Positions 47,788-60,079 of a stretch of DNA of 64,000 bases are shown here, piece by piece (positions within the stretch are counted from its first letter, which is position 1; each line of letters begins with the position of its first letter). Where the stretch lies: assembly GCA_028023455.1 (NCBI GenBank), contig JAQFVV010000063.1, positions 3,219,081-3,283,080 of the forward strand, given 5' to 3'. The notes under the pieces are model-generated. The model had not been told where the DNA came from. It worked only from the letters and a program-made list of their open reading frames with translations, and did no database searches. Source of the stretch: Epiperipatus broadwayi. Lineage: Eukaryota > Onychophora > Udeonychophora > Euonychophora > Peripatidae. A program made the translations under genes and the position numbers.

Positions 47788-48149
47788 TTTCTCCACGCTA
47801 TGCACAAAAAAAATGGCATAGTTTAGAAGTGATATTTACATTCGCTTGCTAGTTCCGGTTTACATCCACGTTCTTAAAACATACATAACGTGTAATGTGA
47901 AGGTGTGAATAATATAGAAAACCATAACTATTTAAATCTGCTTTAAAATTTAATATTCTTACATTGAGTTTCACTCTTTGATAAATCTATATATTTTTAA
48001 ATTATTTTATTTTAAAAATCGATCTTTTTTTTTTCTGTAAAAATGTTTTTACCATTTCCGTTTTACTTCAATCTTTCAAAACTGTTAAAAATCGTTAGTT
48101 TGAAAACTAATTGTTTGTAAAACTTTTTTTTTTATACTTTAAAATAATA

Positions 48150-48655
48150 TTTCAAGCAACTTCTAAAGTAATACAAATTACATTTCTGTTTATAGATCTT
48201 TTATTCCGCAAACGTGTTATTTTAAAAAGATAAAATTGCATTTTGTTACGTGCACGAACAATAATTAGAAGATTACACAATAAATATTTTTTTATATTAC
48301 TGGAGAGAAAACAAAGCAAACTCTCCTTTAAATATATTAAAAGATCTATTCAGTTCAAAAATACATTTATTAAAATTAATGTGTGCAAGCAATAAAACAT
48401 CAAACAGACTGTAGTATGTGGTGATTTATTCAGTGTAAAAATCAATGTGTTATTTGAAAACTTTTTTATTTATAATTTCAAATAATATTTCCAGCAAGTT
48501 TTAAAATAATACACATTATATTTTGGTTTATAGATCTTTTATTTCGCAAACGTGTTATTTTAAAAAGATAAATTTGCATTTTGTTACGTGCGCGAACAAT
48601 AATTCGAAGTTCTCTTACACAATAAATATTTTTAAATTACTGGAGAGAAAACAAT
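48150..48655. repeat. Direct repeat of about 340 bp, two copies (left arm)
   Basis: TAGATCTTTTATT, then CGCAAACGTGTTATTTTAAA and TGGAGAGAAAAC recur about 340 bases apart (48301 and 48641). The block interrupts the LINE at 48656. The mirrored pair in the right arm is at about 59176-59690. It is not recognised; it could be a satellite dimer or terminal repeats. Confidence 0.6.
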
Positions 48656-50288
48656 ATTGCGTTTTCGATCTCTTCTTGTTACTCCCAATATACATCTCTC
48701 CATACTTCTTTGAGTGGTCTGAAGTCTGTATTGCTCTTCTATTAAGTATCCAAGTCTCAGATCCATAAGTAAGAACAGGTAAAACACATTTATTAAAAAT
48801 CTTTCTTTACAAACACATAGGCATATTTCCTTTTAGTATCAAGTTATTTCTACTAAAAGCACTCCAACCAAGTTTAATTCTATGATTAATTTCATCTGCA
48901 TTATTGCAAAAACAACTACATCATCTGAAAAATTTTAATGACTTAAATAATCATTTACTTTCACTCCTTCAGCTTCCCATTTTAATCCACAAAATACTTC
49001 TTGCAGTACTGCTGTAAAACGTTTTGGAGATATGGAGTCACCCTGTCTTACACTCTCCTCAATGTTGACTTTTACTGTATCATTATATAATCTAATTGTT
49101 GCTGTTCCATTTTTATAAATATTCTTTAAAATATGACAATATACCTTGATGATCCAATGGTTTAATCACTGAAGGAAATCCAAAACATAATGGCAACTGA
49201 TATTCGTTTGTCCTTTCTATAACTTCTCTCAATCCCTGGATATGATATCCTGTACTAAAACCACTTTTAAATCCAGTTTGTTCTCTTGGTTGGTGGAAAT
49301 CCAATGTTCTCTGCAGACGAGTTGTAATTATCTTGGTAAAAATTTTGTATGTAACTGATAAACGGCTGATAGGTCTGTAATTTCTAATATCTTCTTTATC
49401 ACCTTTTTTAAATATTAATATTAATACTGCATTTTTCCAATCATCTGACACATCTTTATCATTTAGACATTTGGTATATAACATTGCTAAAAAAAATTAT
49501 ATTTTTTCACCTGCTTCTTTTAATATATCAATTATAATTCTACCATTACCTGGAGCCTTTTCTTTCTTCATATATTTAATTGTATGTCTCACTTCTTCAT
49601 TTAAAATTATGGGCAATTCAACAGATGTAATAGATATAGAAGGTATTTGTTCTTTATTACTATATAATTTTTGATAAAAGTCTTCTATCCATTTCATGAC
49701 GTCATCTCTCTTTTTAGTAATAATTCTAGCTTTTTTTCTTATTGCAGATATAAATTTCCTACCAATACAAAAATGTTGTTTTACAATCTTGAGACTTTCA
49801 TTCTCTTCTACTGCTTTCCTTGCTAGTTCACAGTTATACTTTCTTATATCATTTTCAATTCTTTTCCACATCATTTTACAAAATTCGAGATATTCAATTA
49901 TTTTTAACACATCATTTTTATATATCTTCATATTCATTCTTTTCTTCAGAAATTCACTAGTCTCAGTAGAAATGTTATTGGTCAAGTGCTGCTTTTTTCA
50001 ACCAGTTATTTTTGTTGCAGTGTTTAAAAGTGTATCAGTTGTTTTCATATTAATTTCATTCAAATGTGAATCATGTTCAAAATCTATTAATTCTTGAAAC
50101 CTATTTGTAAGTTCTAATTTAAATTCATTAGAATGTTTTTGAAAATTACGAATATCAACTGTAAATATTGTTTTTAAACAAAGGCAAAAATCCCCATATA
50201 GTAGTGCCACCCTGTGCCAAACAGAGTAATCAATGGATGCCAGAAGGCTTGTGCATAAAATCCCTATCTAGTGCCTACTCATCCAATA

Positions 50289-50330
50289 TCCCCAGACTAG
50301 TTTCTGGCTTGTGGCCATCATCAGTGAGGA
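50289..50330 (-). ncRNA. Hammerhead ribozyme, main family, locus 6 minus unit (predicted intact)
   Basis: Stem I TCCTCA/TGGGGA, CTGATGA, stem II TGGC/GCCA with loop CACAA, GAAAC, loop UA, GTC. A U-A pair closes stem II, where other loci have A-A. Confidence 0.75.
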
Positions 50331-50867
50331 GCCTTGGATCTGAGAGCACTGCACCTAGATCTTAGGATCTAATGCAACCCTCCAGCAGCCACCTTTTAAC
50401 TCTACTTTACTACAAAACTATGATGGCCACAAGCCTGAAACTAGTCTGGGGATATTGGATGAGTAGGCACTAGATAGGGATTTTATGCACAAGCCTTCTG
50501 GCATCCATGGATTACTCTGTTTGGCACAGGGTGGCACTACTATATGGGGAGTTTTGCCTTTGTTTACAACAAATTATGTGCTAGTATAGAGATTATGATC
50601 ATGTGATGTTTGATGGTTTAACACCAATCCTGCCTAATAGGATAGTGGTGGCTATGGTTGTTTAAGAGCCAAAGACACCAAAATGTATGGGTGCTGAATT
50701 GAGTTCAGACCCATATGACTATATAAGCTATTGAGCTTAGATTGAAGATATTAACAATGTTTTCAATTTCATTCTCATAGTTTTGTAGTAAAGTAGAGTT
50801 AAAAGGTGGCTGCTGGAGGGTTGCATTAGATCCTAAGATCTAGGTGAAGTGCTCTCAGATCCAAGGC

Positions 50868-50909
50868 TCCTCACTGATGATGGCCACAAGCCAGAAACTA
50901 GTCTGGGGA
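50868..50909 (+). ncRNA. Hammerhead ribozyme, main family, locus 6 plus unit (predicted intact)
   Basis: Same as the minus copy: four-pair stem II TGGC/GCCA, both cores intact, GTC at 50901-50903 and six-pair stem I (50868-50873 with 50904-50909). Confidence 0.8.
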
Positions 50910-52307
50910 TATTGGATGAGTAGGCACTAGATAGGGATTTTATGCACAAGCCTTCTGGCATCCATTGATTACTCTGTTTGGCACAGGGTGACACTACTAT
51001 ATGGGGAGTTTTGCCTTTGTTTACAATAAATTATGTGCTAGTATAGAGATGATGATCATGTGATGTTTGATGAAATATTGTTTTTCTTAATAATTTTTGT
51101 CTCTCTAGTTTTGCATTAACATGTATTTCACATCTTACTAATCGATGACCACTTCCTCTGTTAAATTTATTAAGAACATTACAATCTTGAAATATATAAT
51201 TTCTGTTAGTCAAAATATAATCCAATTCTGCTGTACCTTCATTTGGATGCTTCCATGCCCATTTCCTTTTAACATTTTTCTCAAAATAATAATTAATCAT
51301 ATAAAGTTTTCCTTTTTCAGCAAACTCCACAAGTCTATGTCCTCTCTCATTTCTATTACCATAACCAAAATTACCTACAGCACTTTCATCTTTCATTTAT
51401 TTACCAATTCTAGCATTAAAGTCTCCCATAACAATTTTAAAATGTTGTTTACTCTGATCAAAAGCCTTTTGTGCATCCATATAAAAATTTTCTACTATTT
51501 CATCACTTTGAGAACTTGTTGGGGCATAAATCTGAATTATCTGCATTTGGTATCTGCTATTAAGTTGTATAACTAATCTTGACACTCTGTCCAATCCACC
51601 ATCAATCTTCACAATGTTGTTCTTCCACTTTTTATTTATAATGAATCCTACTCCACTTGTATTTCCAATATTTGTTGCTTTATAGTAGAGTACATGTTCC
51701 CTATTTAAAACAATTGTTTCTCCACCTTTTCTTCTAACTTCACAAAGTCCAATAATGTCCCATTTAATATAAGACAGTTTTTCTTCTAACTCTTGCAATC
51801 TTCCTTCACTTGAAAGTGATCTGCAGTTGTAAGTAATACCTAAATAAAATAATTCATCATCAAATGGCAGCCTGGGTCCATAATCAGGGGATTCTTACCA
51901 CCTTTGGCCACCAACTGCTGCCTTGGTTGCTGACTTTACAGTCTCCTGGGAATAAGGGCCATGATTTATTTTTGTCTGTCATAATTGTATATATATATTG
52001 GAAAAATATTTATCATTTACACAAGCATTCATTCTGCCTTATCAGGCAACTGAGAAGAAAGTCCTTGGTGTTTCTTGATCTTAAACTCAGAGGTAAAAAT
52101 CCAATAACCTCGTCATGCTGGCTAATGCATGTTGGTGAGCAGACCATCCATGTTTATATACTATATGAATAATCATATAGTAATAACAGCTGCAATGACA
52201 AGAACATATGGAGTGGACATTAAGAATTTGCCCTACTCAGTTCCTTTAAGGCCTCCAAAAGAAATCAAAGGGTTTCCTTTCAATTAATAGCAAACTCCTT
52301 TCTGCAA

Positions 52308-54361
52308 CCAAAACAATATAAAAGGAATTATTCTTATACTGCACTTTTAGGACCCAAAGTAAATAATCTATGTATATATAAAAAAATTGATAGAATTTTT
52401 TAGTTGGATAAGTACAAAATACATTAGAACCAAGGAACTATAAAGGTCAATGCTACTTTATAGTTAATACTGATTCATAATTTGGAATTAAGCTAAATGT
52501 CATTTCTATCAGATCTATGAAAATTTTTGTAAAGTTGAACTGAATCTCAGAAAAGCAAAATTACAGTCTTGATTTAAGACCAAAAATAGAATGTCATTTT
52601 TATTCTCTGTCTAGCAAAAAAAAAAAAAGAATTATAAAGGTTCTCAATAATATCTGGACATATTGTATAGGCATAGTGGGTAAATGTACACAAAGTTATT
52701 GTAGATGATTGCAATAAGAATTGAATATTAAATGTGTAATGAAGCCACTGATGGTATGGAAGAAATAGGTTGAATATCTAGCTTCAAGAAAACTTGAAAG
52801 ATATAAGATTTTTTAAAGAGAATTTTCAAAATTGATTAATAAACAGAAAAAATCTGTAATTCATCATGTATAAGTATATCATATAAACAGTTGTTGCAAG
52901 TATGAAAATCTACTTAAGTAATTAAGGATGGCAATAAATTTGTAACCTCCTGAGTGTGGAAAATTTCTTGCATTAAATCAAATCTTAATGATTAATCAAA
53001 GTAAACTATAATTTATTGGTTGATATTGTGAAATTGGTAAATATTTAAGTGTCCCTGTTGGGTGATATATATTAAAATTTGTCTATTTAGAAATTCATTT
53101 ATAGATTCATTAAACCACCTAACTACTCTGAAATATTATATTAGAAAATCTGTAGAGATTCTAACCCGTAAATAAATTCAAGTATATTTATTAACTCCTT
53201 TAAGTTTGCCACTATTTACTGTTTAAACACAACCCCATATGTTAATAATTGTTGAAATGCACCGAAAAATGCTATAATACATCATAATGACAATTCTAGA
53301 GATATCATTCAGGTATAATTTTAAATCATTACGAATCCTTTATGAACCTTTATTTTAGTAATGGTTTTTAGATTTTGTTATAATCGTAATCTAAGATTGA
53401 TCATATAATATCAGAGAAAAAAAAAAAAAGAATGGACTTTACTTATGTAGACTGGTGCAAGTGATGAAGAGAGAAATAGGCGATCAAGTAATGAGGCTGA
53501 GAAATTGTCAACAATACAATCAGTAAGAACTGTTTAGTACTGAGAAGTGGAATAAAAATGATAGTTTGCATAAATGTTGCATGGAAAATGCATGTAATCA
53601 TTTAGAGTTTATTACATTGTGAAATTAAAAAATAAATATAATGACATCTTTGATTTTAATGATGTATTATGAAAATGTCAGGAAAGTAGTATTAATATTT
53701 GAATACATGTATAATTATAACAAAGCCAATAATTCTTAAAGATAAATCGGACCAGAGACATTTTTCAAATTAAACAAGATAATGATGCCCATTGCTGGTC
53801 TGTTATTCATCTATTTTTTTGAATAAGCCAAAATATGACCATGTTTCAGAATTGTACATTATTGAAAAGCAAATGAATTAAAACAAAAAAAAATTAGTTT
53901 GTGAACTTTTAATTGTGGATTTATATCTTTAATATTCATTATGGTTACCACAAGCAAGGCTGAATCCATAAGTAAAAAGTTAAGATCTAGGTTTTATTGT
54001 CACAATAGGTTAATTGAGTAATATGGTTAGATGATTTAGTGAAGATGTAGTGGAGATATCAGGATCATTGTAGAAGTTAGAATTTAGGAAATAATTTTGC
54101 CTTTAAGAAGAATGCAGTCTTGATATTATATGTCAACCATTTACTTACACTCTTTTAGCTTCCCATTGTAATCCCCAAAATTACATATGGCCAATACATA
54201 CATACACTAAGAGATATACACACACAGTTCAACTGTTAAATAAAAATTATATGGAAAACATAATGGACTTATTTGACATTTGAAAAATTATAACATTTAC
54301 CCACCCCCCTCCATACACACACACACTTTTCAAGCAAGCCGTAAGATATGCAGTTGTAAAA
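52308..54361. other. Inner part of the left palindrome arm, unrecognised
   Basis: About 2 kb with no recognised gene, mirrored at 54379-56437. It ends toward the centre with CCCACCCCCCTCC and a (CA)n run at 54300-54327. Its presence in both arms comes from the palindrome and not from selection. Confidence 0.6.
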
Positions 54362-56437
54362 TAGCTATTTTAATAAACTTTTACAATTGCATATCTTACG
54401 GCTTGCTTGAAAAGTGTGTGTGTGTGTGGAGGGGGGTGGGTAAATGTTATAATTTTTCAAATGTCAAATAAGTCCATTATGTTTTCCATATAATTTTTAT
54501 TTAACAGTTGAACTGTGTGTGTATATCTCTTAGTGTATGTATGTATGTATTGGCCATATGTAATTTTGAGGATTACAATGGGAAGCTAAAGGAGTGAAAG
54601 TAAATGGTTGACATATAATATCAAGACTGCATTCTTCTTAAAGACAAAATTATTTCCTAAATTCTAACTTCTACAATGATCCTGATATCTCCACTATATC
54701 TTCACTAAATCATCTAACCATATTACTCAATTAACCTATTGTGACAATAAAACCTAGATCTTAACTTTTTACTTATGGATTCAGCCTTGCTTGTGGTATC
54801 CATAATGAATATTAAAGATATTAATCCACAATTAAAAGTTCACAAACTAATTTTTTTTTTTGTTTTAATTCATTTGCTGTTCAATAATGTACAATTCTGA
54901 AACATGGTCATATTTTGGCTTATTCAAAAAAATAGATGAATGACAGACCAGCAATGGGCATCATTATCTTGTTTAATTTGAAAAATGTCTCTGGTCCGAT
55001 TTATCTTTAAGAATTTTTGGCTTTGTTATAATTATACATGTATTCAAATACTAATACTACTTTCCTGACATTTTCATAATACATCATTAAAATCAAAGAT
55101 GTCATTATATTTATTTTTTAATTTCACAATGTAATAAACTCTAAATGATTACATGCATTTTCCATGCAACATTTATGCAAACTATCATTTTTATTCTACT
55201 TCTCAGTACTAAACAGTTCTTACTGAATGTATTGTTGACAATTTCTCAGCCTCATTACTTGATCACCTATTTCTCTCTTCATCACTTGCAGCAGTCTACA
55301 TAAGTAAAGTCCATTCTTTTTTTTTCTCTGATATTATATGATCAATCTTAGATTACGATTATAACAAAATCTAATAACCATTACTAAAATAAAGGTTCAT
55401 AAAGGATTCGTAATGACTTAAAATTATACCTGAATGATATCTCTAGAATTGTCATTATGATGTATTATAGCATTTTTCGGTGCATTTCAACAATTATTAA
55501 CATATGGGGTTGTGTTCAAACAGAAAATAGTGGAAAACTTAAAGGAGTTAATAAATATACTTGAATTTATTTACTGGTTAGAATCTCTACAGATTTTCTA
55601 ATATAATATTTCAAAGTAGTTAGGTGGTTTAATGAATCTATAAATGAATTTCTAAATAAACAAATTTTAATATATATCACCCAACAGGGACACTTAAATA
55701 TTTACCAATTTCACAATATCAAACAATAAACTATAGTTTACTTTGATTAATCATTAAGATTTGATTTAATGCAAGAAATTTTCTACACTCAGGAGGTTAC
55801 AAATTTATTGCCATCCTTAATTACTTAAGTAGATTTTCAAACTTGCAACAACTGTTTATATGATATACTTATTCATGATGAATTACAGATTTTTTCTGTT
55901 TATTAATCAATTTTGAAAATTCTCTTTAAAAAATCTTATATCTTTTAAGTTTTCTTGAAGCTAGATATCCAATCTATTTCTTCCATACCATCAGTGGCTT
56001 CATTACACATTTAATATTCAATTCTTATTGCAATCATCTACAATAACTTTGTGTACATTTACCCACTATGCCTATAGAATATGTCCAGATATTATTGAGA
56101 ACCTTTATAATTCTTTTTTTTTTTTTTTTGCTAGACATATAATAAAAATGACATTCTATTTTTGGTCTTAACTTAAGACTGTAATTTTGCTTTTCTGAGA
56201 TTCAGTTCAACTTTACAAAAATTTTCATAGATCTGATAGAAATGACATTTAGCTTAATTCCAAATTATGAATCAGTATTAACTATAAAGTAGCATTGACC
56301 TTTATAGTTCCTTGGTTCTAATGTATTTTGTACTTATCCAACTAAAAAATTCTATCAATTTTTTTATATATACATAGATTATTTACTTTGGGTCCTAAAA
56401 GTGCAGTATAAGAATAATTCCTTTTATCTTGTTTTGG

Positions 56438-59175
56438 TTGCAGAAAGGAGTTTACTATTAATTGAAAGGAAACCCTTTGATTTCTTTTGGAGGCCTTAAA
56501 GGAACTGAGCAGAGCAAATTCTTAATGTCCACTCCATATGTTCTTGTCATTGCAGCTGTTATTACTATGTGATTATTCATATAGTATATAAACATGGATG
56601 GGCTGCTCACCAACATGCATTAGCCAGCATGACGAGGTTATTGGATTTTTACCTCTGAGTTTAAGATCAAGAAACACCAAGGACTTTCTTCTCAGTTGCC
56701 TGATAAGGCAGAATGAATGCTTGTGTAAATGATAAATATTTTTCCCAATATATATATACAATTATGACAGACAAAAATAAATCATGGCCCTTATTCCCAG
56801 GAGACTGTAAAGTCAGCAACCAAGGCAGCAGTTGGTGGCCAAGGGTGCTAAGAATCCCCTGATTGTGGACCCAGGCTGCCATTTGATGATGAATTTTTTT
56901 ATTTAGGTATTACTTACAACTGCAGATCACTTTCAAGTGAAGAAAGATTGCAAGAGTTAGAAGAAAAACTGTCTTATATTAAATGGGACATTATTGGACT
57001 TTGTGAAGTTAGAAGAAAAGGTGAAGAAACAATTGTTTTAAATAGGGAACATGTACTCTACTATAAAGCCACAAATATTTGAAATACAAGTGGAGTAGGA
57101 TTCATTATAAATGAAAAGTGGAAGAACAACATTGTGGAGATTGATGGTGGATTGGACAGAGTGGCAAGATTAGTTATACAACTTAATAGCAGATACCAAA
57201 TGCAGATAATTCAGATTTATGCCCCAACAAGTTCTCAAAGTGATGAAATAGTAGAAGATTTTTATATGGATGCACAAAAGGCTTTTGATCAGAGTAAACA
57301 ACATTTTAAAATTGTTATGGGAGACTTTAATGCTAGAATTGGTAAATAAATGAAAGATGAAAGTGCTGTAGGTAATTTTGGTTATGGTAATAGAAATGAG
57401 AGAGGACATAGACTTGTGGAGTTTGCTGAAAAAAAAAAACTTTATATGATGAATTATTATTTTGAGAAAAATGTTAAAAGGAAATGGACATGGAAGCATC
57501 CAAATGAAGGTACAGCAGAATTGGATTATATTTCGACTAACAGAAAATACATATTTCAAGATTGTAATGTTCTTAATAAATTTAACAGAGGAAGTGGTCA
57601 TCAATTAGTAAGATGTGAAATACATGTTAATGCAAAACTAGAGAGACAAAAATTATTAAGAATAACAATATTTACAGTTGATATTCCTAATTTTCAAAAT
57701 CATTCTAATGAATTTAAATTAGAACTTACAAATAGGTTTCAAGAATTAGTAGATTTTGAACATGATTCACTTTTGAATGAAATTAATATGAAAACAACTA
57801 ATACCCTTTTAAACACTGCAACAAAAATAATTGGTTGAAAAAAGCAGCACTTGACCAATAACATTTCTACTGAAACTAGTGAATTTCTGAAGAAAAGAAT
57901 GAATAAGAAGATATACAAAAATGATGTGTTAAAAATAATTGAATATCTCGAATTTTGTAAAATGCTGTGGAAAAGAATTGAAAATGATATAAGAAGTATA
58001 ACTGTGAACTAGCAAGGAAAGCAGTAGAAGAGAATGAAAATCTCAAGAGTGTAAAACAACATTTTTGTATTGGTAGGAAATTTATATCTGCAATAAGAAA
58101 AAAAGCTAGAATTATTACTAAAAAGAGAGATGACATCATGAAATGGATAGAAGACTTTTATCAAGAATTATATAGTAATAAAGAACAAATACCTTCTATA
58201 TTTATTACATCTTTTGAATTGCCCATAATTTTAAATGAAGAAGTGAGACATACAATTAAATATATGAAGAAAGAAAAGGTTCCAGGTAATGGTAGAATTA
58301 TAATTGATATATTAAAAGAAGCAGGTGAAAAAATATGTTTTTTAGCAATGTTATATACCAAATGTCTAAATGATAAAGATGTGCCAGATGATTGGAAAAA
58401 TGCAGTATTAATATTAATATTTAAAAAAGGTGATAAAGAAGATATTAGAAATTACAGACCTATCAGCCGTTTATCCATTACATACAAAATTTTTACCAAG
58501 ATAATTACAACTCGTCTACAGAGAACATTGGATTTCCACCAACCAAGAGAACAAACTGGATTTAAAAGTGGTTTTAGTACAGGTTATCATATCCAGGGAT
58601 TGAGAGAAGTTATAGAAAGGGCAAATGAATATCAGTTGCCATTATGTTTTGGATTTCCTTCAGTGATTAAACCATTGGATCATCAAGGTATATTGTCATA
58701 TTTTAAAGAACATTTATAAAAATGGAACAGCAACAATTAGATTATATAATGATACAGTAAAAGTCAACATTGAGGAGAGTGTAAGACAGGGTGACTCCAT
58801 ATCTCCAAAACGTTTTACAGCAGTACTGCAAGAAGTATTTTGTGGATTAAAATGGGAAGCTGAAGGAGTGAAAGTAAATGATTATTTAAGTCATTAAAAT
58901 TTTTCAGATGATGTAGTTGTTTTTGCAATAATGCAGATGAAATTAATCATAGAATTAAACTTGGTTGGAGTGCTTTTAGTAGAAATAACTTGATACTAAA
59001 AGGAAATATGCCTATGTGTTTGTAAAGAAAGATTTTTAATAAATGTGTTTTACCTGTTCTTACTTATGGATCTGAGACTTGGATACTTAATAGAAGAGCA
59101 ATACAGACTTCAGACCACTCAAAGAAGTATGGAGAGATGTATATTGGGAGTAACAAGAAGAGATCGAAAATGCAA
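56438..59175 (+). pseudogene. RTE-clade LINE, right palindrome arm (dead)
   Basis: Met at 56764 (MTDKNKSWPLFPGDCKVSNQ), matching the start of the other two copies. The endonuclease runs from about 56920 to 57660, with IIQIYAPTSSQSD and IVMGDFNARIGK, then a stop at 57347-57349. The linker is frame-broken near 57838 and 58000. The RT region at 58138-58719 contains NYRPISRLSITYKIFTKI; motif A is lost and the FADD motif has become FSDD near 58905. The C-terminus ends at 59175 against the tandem repeat. It shares the stop and the deletions with the left-arm copy but lacks the HHR insertion. Confidence 0.8.
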
Positions 59176-59690
59176 TATTGTTTTCTCTCCAGTAATTTAA
59201 AAATATTTATTGTGTAAGAGATCTTCGAATTATTGTTCGCGCACGTAACAAAACGCAAATTTATCTTTTTAAAATAACACGTTTGCGAAATAAAAGATCT
59301 ATAAACCGAAATATAATGTGTGTTATTTTAAAACTTGCTGGAAATATTATTTGAAATTATAAATAAAAAAGTTTTCAAATAACACATTGATTTTTACACT
59401 GAATAAATCACCACACACTACAGTCTGTTTGATGTTTTATTGCTTGCACACATTAATTTTAATAAATGTATTTTTGAACTGAATAGATCTTTTAATATAT
59501 TTAAAGGAGAGTTTGCTTTGTTTTCTCTCCAGTAATATAAAAAAATATTTATTGTGTAATCTTACTAATTATTGTTCGCGCACGTAACAAAACGCAATTT
59601 TATCTTTTTAAAATAACACGTTTGCGAAATAAAAGATCTATAAACAGAAATGTAATTTGTATTACTTTAGAAGTTGCTTGAAATATTATT
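59176..59690. repeat. Direct repeat of about 340 bp, two copies (right arm)
   Basis: Mirror of 48150-48655. TTGTTCGCGCACGTAACAAA occurs at about 59234 and 59572. Confidence 0.6.
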
Positions 59691-59893
59691 TTAAAGTACA
59701 AAAAAAAAAGTTTTACAAACAATTAGTTTTCAAACTAACGATTTTTAGCAGTTTTGAAAGATTGAAGTGAAACGGAAGTGGTACATTACACGTTATGTTT
59801 GTTTTAAGAACGTGGATGTAAACCGAAACTAGCAAGCGAGTGTAAATATCGCTTCTAAACTGTGCCGTTTTTTCCGCGCATAGCGTGGAGAAA

Positions 59894-60060
59894 CAGCGCC
59901 ACCTAGTGGGATAGATTGCTGGGTGATTGCTGTTTAGCAGACGATGTAAGCTGGATCGGTTTACCTATGGCTAACAGCACCACCAAGCGGGCAATAGTGC
60001 TGGCAGCTACTTGGCATAAGGTTACTGTGTGTATGCATGGTGAACAGCGCCATCTTGCGT
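59894..60060 (-). promoter_or_regulatory. Cluster of three CTCF-like motifs, right end of the large palindrome
   Basis: Minus-strand copies: CCACTAGGTGGCGCTG (59894-59909), CCGCTTGGTGGTGCTG (59975-59990) and ACGCAAGATGGCGCTG (60045-60060). They mirror three of the four left-end motifs, so the two clusters point in opposite directions. The outermost left motif has no partner, because the palindrome ends first. Confidence 0.5.
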
Positions 60061-60079
60061 CTGGAACTTTGCATCGAAC

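Larger units (their letters stand above)
50176..51072. mobile_element. HHR-family element, locus 6, inside the LINE of the left arm
   Basis: Perfect 13 bp duplication AAATATTGTTTTT (50163-50175 and 51073-51085). The right palindrome arm lacks the insertion and has one uninterrupted copy of the site (near 57665). It contains a minus unit (HHR 50289-50330), a truncated plus HHR near 50420-50450, and a full plus unit with the HHR at 50868-50909. Confidence 0.9.
48656..52307 (-). pseudogene. RTE-clade LINE, left palindrome arm (endonuclease and RT, dead)
   Basis: Reading from the Met at 51982 downward: a short N-terminal part, endonuclease (51798 to about 51100; ICEVRRKGGE-like, then IIQIYAPTSSQSD and IVMGDFNARIGK), and linker. 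The RT follows, with NYRPISRLSVTYKIFTKI near 49340-49390. Defects: a stop after NARIGK, an HHR-family insertion at 50176-51072, a small deletion that removes the RT motif A segment, and a deletion from just after the FADD motif to EINHR. It is cut off at 48656 by the tandem repeat. The motif A lesion, the deletion and the stop are shared with the right-arm copy. Confidence 0.8.
47591..60075. repeat. Large palindrome, about 12.5 kb
   Basis: Left arm 47591-54361 and right arm 54379-60075 are inverted copies with a 17 bp spacer (54362-54378). By eye they differ by a few percent. Each arm has, from outside in: CTCF-like motifs, a tandem repeat of about 340 bp, a dead RTE LINE, and about 2 kb of unrecognised sequence meeting at the centre. 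The left arm is longer mainly because of the 897 bp HHR-family insertion at 50176-51072. Confidence 0.85.

Noticed and set aside
7901-51072. CRISPR array or prokaryotic origin for the repeated units
   Set aside because: Units are long, dispersed and inverted, with target duplications, in DNA that carries animal-type LINE and PLE sequence.
51145-51576. A 143-codon frame on the plus strand (and its twin at 57170-57604 minus)
   Set aside because: Antisense to the RTE endonuclease in both palindrome arms; the sense strand has the family motifs.
47591-60075. Palindrome as a fold-back assembly or amplification artefact
   Set aside because: The arms differ by a few percent, by indels and by an element with its own target duplication, which a same-molecule artefact would not show. 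Long reads would still be decisive.
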